From: an uncultured Pelagibacteraceae bacterium | GTDB taxonomy: Bacteria > Pseudomonadota > Alphaproteobacteria > Pelagibacterales > Pelagibacteraceae | Direction: 5' to 3' | Assembly (NCBI GenBank): GCA_902572925.1 | Contig: CACGHT010000001.1 | Span: forward strand, 26,800 to 90,799 | DNA length: 64,000 nucleotides | In this document: piece by piece, positions 56,851-64,000 of the stretch | Position numbering within the stretch: the first letter of the stretch is position 1 | Layout: each line of letters opens with the position of its first letter | The notes under the pieces: model-generated | Database searches by the model: none | What the model was told of the DNA's origin: nothing | Seen by the model: the letters and a program-made list of their open reading frames with translations, nothing else | Program-made: the position numbers and the translations under genes

Positions 56851-58220
56851 ATAGAATTCATTACATATTTTTTGACTTTTTCAATATTATTTGAAAGAAG
56901 TTCAAATTTTTCTTTTCTGTCATAAACATATTTAAGACTTTCGGGTAAATTTTCAGTTTTTGATATTGCATCTTCTATTGCCTTTGGAAATTTACACGGG
57001 TGTGCAGTTGATAATACAACGCAATTTTTTTCTAATCCTAATTTTCTAACAGCACCAATACCTACTGCAGTATGCGGATCAACTACCATTTGATGTTCAT
57101 CATTGATAGTTTTTATCATTTCAACAGTTTCGTTTTCATCAAGCATCTCAGATACAAAATTCTTTTTGATTTTATCTAAATCGTTTTTATCAATTTTATA
57201 GGTATTATTTTTTATTTCAGCCATTACACCTTTTGTAACTTCTGAGTTACAATCTTTTACATCATATAAAAGCCTCTCAAAATTACTTGCTATTTGAATA
57301 TCCATACTTGGAGTATTTGTTTCCTCAACTTTCTTTTGACTATAATCACCGCCTGATATGGCTCTATGAAGTATGTCATTTTTATTTGTAGCTACGATTA
57401 GCTTATCAATTGGAAGGCCTAATTTTTTTGCTAAGTATCCAGCATAAATATCACCAAAGTTTCCTGTTGGAACAGAAAAGGATAAAGGCTGACCATTTCC
57501 AACTTTAAAGAAAGCGTAAAAATAATACACCGATTGAGCAATAATCCTTGCCCAATTAATTGAATTTACCCCTGACATATTAATCGCTTTTGAAAATTTT
57601 TCGTCATTGAACATTGCTTTTACTAGATTTTGACAGTCATCAAAGTTACCCTCTACTGCAATATTAAATACGTTATTTTCCTCATGTATTGTCATTAACC
57701 TTCTTTGTACAGGTGAAATTTTATTATTTGGGTGTAATACAAAAACATTTAAATTGCTTTTTCCTTTTAAAGCATCGATTGCAGCTGCACCAGTATCACC
57801 TGAGGTCGCTACTATTATATTAATTTTTTTTTCATCACGGGCTAAATGGTATTGATAAAAATTACCAATCAGTTGCATTGCGATATCTTTAAAAGCAAGT
57901 GTGGGTCCATGAAATAGTTCTAATACTTTTAGATTTCCGAGATTAGAAATTTTAACAACATCGTCAGATCTAAAATTTGAATATGATTTTGAAATCGTAG
58001 AGATTAGATCATCTTTAGACATGAAATCTCCTATAAATGGATAAATTATCTCAGCAGCTAAATCATTGTAACTAAGATTTTTTAGATTATCTAATTCCTC
58101 CTTTTGGAATTGTTTAATTGATTTAGGAACAAAAAGTCCTCCATCATCCGCTAATCCTTTGAGGAAAACATCTTTAAAAGAAAAGTTTTTTTGATTATTT
58201 CTTGTACTAATGTAATTCAT
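56847..58220 (-). CDS. thrC: Threonine synthase
   Basis: A protein of 457 aa, the long bacterial form. Key parts: an N-terminal YISTRNNQKNFSFKDVFLKG, the PLP-lysine region HGPTLAFKDIAMQL, ATSGDTGAAAIDALKG, and SVPTGNFGDIYAGYLAKKLG for phosphate binding. It makes threonine from O-phosphohomoserine (product of ThrB). The gene is directly downstream of surf1 (TAA then ATG without spacing), so it rides on the cytochrome oxidase operon. Confidence 0.96.
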   Translation of the reverse strand: MNYISTRNNQKNFSFKDVFLKGLADDGGLFVPKSIKQFQKEELDNLKNLSYNDLAAEIIYPFIGDFMSKDDLISTISKSYSNFRSDDVVKISNLGNLKVLELFHGPTLAFKDIAMQLIGNFYQYHLARDEKKINIIVATSGDTGAAAIDALKGKSNLNVFVLHPNNKISPVQRRLMTIHEENNVFNIAVEGNFDDCQNLVKAMFNDEKFSKAINMSGVNSINWARIIAQSVYYFYAFFKVGNGQPLSFSVPTGNFGDIYAGYLAKKLGLPIDKLIVATNKNDILHRAISGGDYSQKKVEETNTPSMDIQIASNFERLLYDVKDCNSEVTKGVMAEIKNNTYKIDKNDLDKIKKNFVSEMLDENETVEMIKTINDEHQMVVDPHTAVGIGAVRKLGLEKNCVVLSTAHPCKFPKAIEDAISKTENLPESLKYVYDRKEKFELLSNNIEKVKKYVMNSI

Positions 58221-58874
58221 TTAATAATTCTTTTTTCTAAAATATAAATATAGCAAAAGAATTGAAAGCGCTAATGAAAACCATGTAATAGCGTATTTTT
58301 GATGATTATTAGAAATATTTGCAGTAATTTTTTTTGGTCTAGGTAACTGATAATTTCCATCTAAATAAATAATATATTTAGAAAAATTTTTACCTGTAAA
58401 TTTTAAGATATCTTCTCTATTTAAACTAAACCAGTAATTTTCATCTAAATCATTATCTGGCTTAAAGATATTTTTTCTACCTTGTAATTTTAGGGTTCCG
58501 ATAATATTTTCTTGATCAAATACATTTATTTCTTGAGTGCCCTTCTTTTCAAATGGTATCCAACCTCTATTTATTAAAAAATTTTCATCCCCAATCATAA
58601 TTGGATTTATTACTTCAAACCCAGGAGTACCAGACTCATTTAAATTATATAAATAAATTTGCTTATCAAAATCTATAGACCCTGAAGTTTTAATTTTAAG
58701 AAAATTTTCTTTTTTTGATTGAGCTAATTCAACTGGAGGATTTTTTAATGAATTTTCAATTTCTAAAATTAAATTATTTTTCCAATTTAGACGGATAATT
58801 TGCCACGTACCTAGTCCAATAAAAACAAAAATAAAGAAAATTATAAAGACGGAAAATAAAAACTTATGTTTCAA
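58221..58874 (-). CDS. SURF1-family cytochrome oxidase assembly protein
   Basis: A protein of 217 aa with membrane segments at both ends (FSVFIIFFIFVFIGLGTWQIIRL and AITWFSLALSILLLYLYF) and a soluble middle, the SURF1/Shy1 topology. The N-terminal GTWQIIRLNWK and the central LINRGWIPFEKKG are family marks. SURF1 helps insert heme a into subunit I. It lies 8 bp after coxC and directly before thrC, in the usual alphaproteobacterial cox order. Confidence 0.92.
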   Translation of the reverse strand: MKHKFLFSVFIIFFIFVFIGLGTWQIIRLNWKNNLILEIENSLKNPPVELAQSKKENFLKIKTSGSIDFDKQIYLYNLNESGTPGFEVINPIMIGDENFLINRGWIPFEKKGTQEINVFDQENIIGTLKLQGRKNIFKPDNDLDENYWFSLNREDILKFTGKNFSKYIIYLDGNYQLPRPKKITANISNNHQKYAITWFSLALSILLLYLYFRKKNY

Positions 58875-58882
58875 GGATCAAA

Positions 58883-59671
58883 TTAACTTCCCCAAATATA
58901 TATTGCAGCAAACAAAAATAACCAAACAACGTCAACAAAATGCCAGTACCATGCAGCTGCTTCAAAACCAAAATGATGGTCTTTAGTAAAATGACCTAAT
59001 TTTCCTCTCCATAAACATACTGCTAAAAAAATTGTTCCAACTATAACATGGAAGCCATGAAAGCCTGTTGCCATGTAAAAAACAGAACCATAAATATGAT
59101 CTGAAAAAGCAAATGTAGCATGATGATATTCATATGCTTGAAGTGCTGTAAAAAATGCTCCAAGAATTACTGTTAGCACTAATCCTTGTATGAAACCTTT
59201 TCTATCACCTTCTAATAATGAATGGTGAGACCAAGTGACTGTTGTGCCTGATAATAGTAAAACTAATGTATTAATCAAAGGTATATCCCAAGGATCAAAA
59301 GTCACAATATCTTTAGGTGGCCATACGTTTCCTACAAAATCGTTTGGGAAAAGACTAACGTCAAAGTAAGCCCAAAACCAAGCAACAAAAAACATTACCT
59401 CAGACGCAATAAATAAAGTCATTCCATAACGGTGGTGAATTTGGACCACTGGGGTATGATGACCTTGATGTTCTGCTTCAATGACCACATCTCTAAACCA
59501 CATATATGCGCCATAAATTAAAAGAGCTAATCCAAGATACATTCCCCATGAAACATCTGAATGCATATAATACACGGCACCTATAGCTAATACTAAGCAA
59601 GAGAATGAAACATAAATAGGCCAAGGACTTGGATCTACTAAGTGATAATCATGTTTTTTTTCAGCTGACAT
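58883..59671 (-). CDS. coxC: Cytochrome c oxidase subunit III
   Basis: A protein of 262 aa with seven membrane helices. Typical segments: HDYHLVDPSPWPIYVSFSC at the N-terminus, EVMFFVAWFWAYFD with the conserved Glu, SGTTVTWSHHSLLEG, and GFHGFHVIVGTIFLAVCLWR near the end. It stabilises the aa3-type oxidase and its proton uptake. It is 9 bp after ctaG and 8 bp before surf1. Confidence 0.97.
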   Translation of the reverse strand: MSAEKKHDYHLVDPSPWPIYVSFSCLVLAIGAVYYMHSDVSWGMYLGLALLIYGAYMWFRDVVIEAEHQGHHTPVVQIHHRYGMTLFIASEVMFFVAWFWAYFDVSLFPNDFVGNVWPPKDIVTFDPWDIPLINTLVLLLSGTTVTWSHHSLLEGDRKGFIQGLVLTVILGAFFTALQAYEYHHATFAFSDHIYGSVFYMATGFHGFHVIVGTIFLAVCLWRGKLGHFTKDHHFGFEAAAWYWHFVDVVWLFLFAAIYIWGS

Positions 59672-59680
59672 TTTTTTGAA

Positions 59681-60214
59681 TTATGATTGTTTATAATAAT
59701 CTGTCGAGAAAAAAGTATACGACATAGTTACATCTTCTAGGTTTTTTACACTTGGATCATTAATCATTTCAGGGTCTAGATAAAAAGTCATTACATAGGT
59801 GGCTTTTTCTCCTGCCTTTAATTCTTGTTTTTCAAAACAAAAACAGCCAAGTTTACTATAATATTTTCCAAAACTTGCTGGTGATACGTTAAAACTTGCT
59901 ACACCGGCAGTTGGTTCGCTACTATAATTTTCAACTTCAAACTCTATTTTGTTAACTTGGCCAACTTTCACATCTATAACATTCGATTTTGCTTTAAAAT
60001 CCCAAGGTAGATTATTCACATTAGTATCAAATCTGACACTTACAACTTTGTTAAGAACTATTTTAGGAGCACTGTTTGAAATTTGAGTAGTACCTCCAAA
60101 ACCCGTTACTCTACAAAATAAATCATATAAAGGTACTGCAGCGTAGGATAAACCCAACATAAATACAAATATTCCTATAAGGACTAATGGTGTAAGATTT
60201 TTTTTTTGTATCAT
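59681..60214 (-). CDS. ctaG: Cytochrome c oxidase assembly protein CtaG/Cox11
   Basis: A protein of 177 aa with one N-terminal membrane segment (LVLIGIFVFMLGLSYAAVPLYDLFCRVTGFGG) and a periplasmic immunoglobulin-like domain carrying the copper-binding CFCF motif in LGCFCFEKQEL. It delivers copper to the CuB site of subunit I. Its ATG overlaps the TGA of the small upstream gene (ATGA), and coxC follows after 9 bp. Confidence 0.94.
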   Translation of the reverse strand: MIQKKNLTPLVLIGIFVFMLGLSYAAVPLYDLFCRVTGFGGTTQISNSAPKIVLNKVVSVRFDTNVNNLPWDFKAKSNVIDVKVGQVNKIEFEVENYSSEPTAGVASFNVSPASFGKYYSKLGCFCFEKQELKAGEKATYVMTFYLDPEMINDPSVKNLEDVTMSYTFFSTDYYKQS

Positions 60215-60336
60215 ATGGCTCTATCAAAAACTCCAGTATTATATAATGTAAATAAAAAAAGAAAAATCATGAAGGCAATAATTGCTAATGCTGTCTTGAT
60301 ATTTTTTTTCTTAGTTTTTTTATCTGGTATAATCAT
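60211..60336 (-). CDS. Small CoxF-like membrane protein between ctaB and ctaG
   Basis: A gene of 41 codons on the minus strand. The protein has a basic N-terminus (MIIPDKKTKKKNIK), one membrane helix (TALAIIAFMIFLFLFTLYN) and a short outer tail ending VFDRAI. Its ATG overlaps the ctaB stop and its TGA overlaps the ctaG start, both as ATGA, so the three genes are translationally chained. Many alphaproteobacteria have a short single-helix protein in this place, often called CoxF. A 60-codon frame on the plus strand is the shadow here. No function is proven. Confidence 0.85.
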   Translation of the reverse strand: MIIPDKKTKKKNIKTALAIIAFMIFLFLFTLYNTGVFDRAI

Positions 60337-61247
60337 AAAATCTTATCTATCAGAAAAAGCACAAAAACCAAAAACAAATATAAAATAGAATAGCCAAATA
60401 TTGATTTAGCTTTTTTTGCACTAAATTTATTTTTTTTAAATTTATAAAGATCGAAACATAGATAATTATAATAAATAGTTAATAACAATGATGGAATAAG
60501 AAAAACAAGTCCTACAAAGTTGATTACATATGGAAAAATTATAACTGGAAGCATTATCAAAGAGTAGACAAAAATATTTACTTTAGTGCTCTCTATCCCA
60601 TTTGTTAGGGGAAGCATGGGTATATTAGCTTTTTTATAATCTTCTGATTTATATAAGCTTAATGCCCAAAAATGTGATGGTGTCCAAAAGAAAATAATTA
60701 AAAAAAATACAAGAGGTTCAAGAGACAAAGACCCTGTAGCAATAGTCCAACCTATAACAGGAGGAAGAGCTCCTGACGCTCCACCAATAACAATGTTCTG
60801 TGAGGTTCTTTTTTTCAGCCAAATTGTATAAATCAAAACATAAAATATAATAGTAAAAAGTAATATTCCTGCAGATACTCGATTTGTAAAATAATCTAGT
60901 GCGACTACTGAAATAACCGATAAAGTTATTCCAAATATAAGTGCCTGATTTTTGTTTACTTTACCTGTTGGTATTGGTCTTAGGCAGGTTCTACTCATTA
61001 AAGCATCAAGGTCAGACTCATACCACATGTTTAATGCTCCAGCTGCTCCTGCACCCATTGAAACTAGTAATATTCCAACTATTGCATCTTGAGTTGAAAC
61101 TACAGTTGGGGCCGTTAATAATCCAACGGCACAAGTAAATATCACAAGCGACATTACCCTTGGTTTCATCAATTTAAATAATTCAGAAAAATTTAGTAAG
61201 TCTTCCTGAGACAGATTATCTTTTTTTAACTTTGAACTACTCATCAA
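60333..61247 (-). CDS. ctaB: Protoheme IX farnesyltransferase (heme O synthase)
   Basis: A protein of 304 aa of the UbiA prenyltransferase family with about nine membrane helices. The Asp-rich NMWYESDLDALMSRTCLRPIPTG is the prenyl-diphosphate motif; WTPSHFWALSLYKSEDYKKANIPMLP is the second signature. It adds farnesyl to heme b, the first step to heme A for the oxidase. It lies 17 bp after ctaD, and its stop overlaps the small CoxF-like gene. Confidence 0.96.
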   Translation of the reverse strand: MMSSSKLKKDNLSQEDLLNFSELFKLMKPRVMSLVIFTCAVGLLTAPTVVSTQDAIVGILLVSMGAGAAGALNMWYESDLDALMSRTCLRPIPTGKVNKNQALIFGITLSVISVVALDYFTNRVSAGILLFTIIFYVLIYTIWLKKRTSQNIVIGGASGALPPVIGWTIATGSLSLEPLVFFLIIFFWTPSHFWALSLYKSEDYKKANIPMLPLTNGIESTKVNIFVYSLIMLPVIIFPYVINFVGLVFLIPSLLLTIYYNYLCFDLYKFKKNKFSAKKAKSIFGYSILYLFLVFVLFLIDKIL

Positions 61248-61264
61248 TTTTAAAGCTTTTAATC

Positions 61265-63714
<2,450 letters not shown>

Positions 63715-63774
63715 TTTTAATAGCTATATAAAGCTCTTTTATAAAAATTACACTTTAGTTTTCGCGACAATTTA

Positions 63775-64000
63775 TCAATTAATCACATAATTTACGATCG
63801 AAATTGCAGATATGACCGCGGTTTCTGACCTTAAAATATTCTCATTAATTTTAATAGGTTGAACGCCCTTAAAAGAGAGAATCTTCTCTCTTTCAGTCTC
63901 TGAAAAATCTCCCTCTGGACCTATGATTATACAAACAGGTTTATCTGTAAATTTTGATTTATCAATTTTTTTAATATTTGAATTTAAATCTGTAAAAATT
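63775..64000 (-). CDS. rsmE: 16S rRNA (uracil(1498)-N3)-methyltransferase, C-terminal part
   Basis: The minus-strand frame is open from the window edge to a TGA at 63775-63777. The 74 visible codons contain CIIIGPEGDFSETE (SPOUT motif 2) and NENILRSETAVISAISIVNYVIN (motif 3, the knot), which are typical of RsmE. The usual GPEGGFS has Asp in place of the second Gly. The N-terminal part lies outside the window. It would be the gene upstream of the cox operon on the same strand. Confidence 0.92.
   Translation of the reverse strand, partial: IFTDLNSNIKKIDKSKFTDKPVCIIIGPEGDFSETEREKILSFKGVQPIKINENILRSETAVISAISIVNYVIN

Noticed and set aside
60206..60388. A 60-codon plus-strand frame with a hydrophobic stretch between ctaG and ctaB
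   Set aside because: It is antisense to the cox operon and overlaps the end of ctaB. The minus-strand 41-codon frame is joined by ATGA overlaps to both neighbours and resembles the known small cox protein, so the plus frame is its shadow.

Overview
The window reads as a chromosome segment of a SAR11-clade alphaproteobacterium (Candidatus Pelagibacter-like). The basis is strong AT richness, Lys/Ile/Asn-rich proteins, near-absent intergenic space (no gene-free stretch over about 300 bp), alphaproteobacterial gene content and order (CcrM methylase, split F0 operon with b and b', petABC, coxB-ctaD-ctaB-ctaG-coxC-surf1, ELM1/DUF1022 protein) and a crtIBY-blh retinal cluster. I saw no insertion sequence, prophage, CRISPR array or rRNA gene. 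Family assignments are from reading motifs; no database search was run.

Layout. 1-1.3 kb: end of mlaA, mlaC and a tRNA(CAU). 1.3-2.2 kb: a methyltransferase gene with its own good promoter, lying between two tRNA genes. 2.2-6.4 kb (minus): yqeY-dnaG-rpoD-tRNA-Val. 6.5-10.9 kb: carA-carB. 10.9-14.4 kb: ELM1-family protein plus 2OG oxygenase (minus), then trxB and an ADP-ribosylglycohydrolase-like protein. 14.4-22.3 kb: aspC, uvrB-SDR-folB-uvrC-pgsA, ilvE. 22.3-25 kb: MarR regulator, OmpR-type regulator and histidine kinase, then ubiK. 25-31 kb: lgt-midA-pgeF-prs-rplY-pth-ychF. 31-33.5 kb: cytochrome bc1 (petABC). 33.6-40.6 kb: trmL-hemF-greA, cca with tRNA-Gln, ispE-TPR protein, uracil-DNA glycosylase and rnhB. 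40.6-47.3 kb: ccrM, FAD monooxygenase, mutY, dciA-like, dsbA-like, smc. 47.3-49.7 kb: F0 ATP synthase. 49.7-55 kb: crtI-crtB-crtY-blh-ispH. 55-58.2 kb: thrB-rnhA, peroxiredoxin, thrC. 58.2-63.7 kb: surf1 and the aa3-type cytochrome oxidase operon. The window ends in rsmE.

The genes form a bioenergetic core: bc1 complex, cytochrome c oxidase with its heme A, copper and SURF1 assembly factors, hemF, the proton channel of ATP synthase, and retinal synthesis for a rhodopsin that must lie outside the window. Around these are DNA maintenance (uvrB, uvrC, mutY, UDG, rnhA, rnhB, dnaG, smc, dciA-like, ccrM), tRNA maturation (cca, trmL, pth) and amino acid or pyrimidine synthesis (carAB, aspC, ilvE, thrB, thrC).

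Points worth a second look: an SMC protein with no recognisable hinge; a tRNA-Val with a T-loop lacking T54-T55; a ccrM promoter whose -10 element overlaps a GANTC site; a 41-residue membrane protein gene locked between ctaB and ctaG by two ATGA overlaps; cca starting 3 nt after tRNA-Gln; divergent mutY and dciA start codons that touch; interlocked stop codons at four convergent gene pairs; and several enzymes that have lost metal-site residues (DnaG, family-4 UDG, the ADP-ribosylglycohydrolase-like protein).
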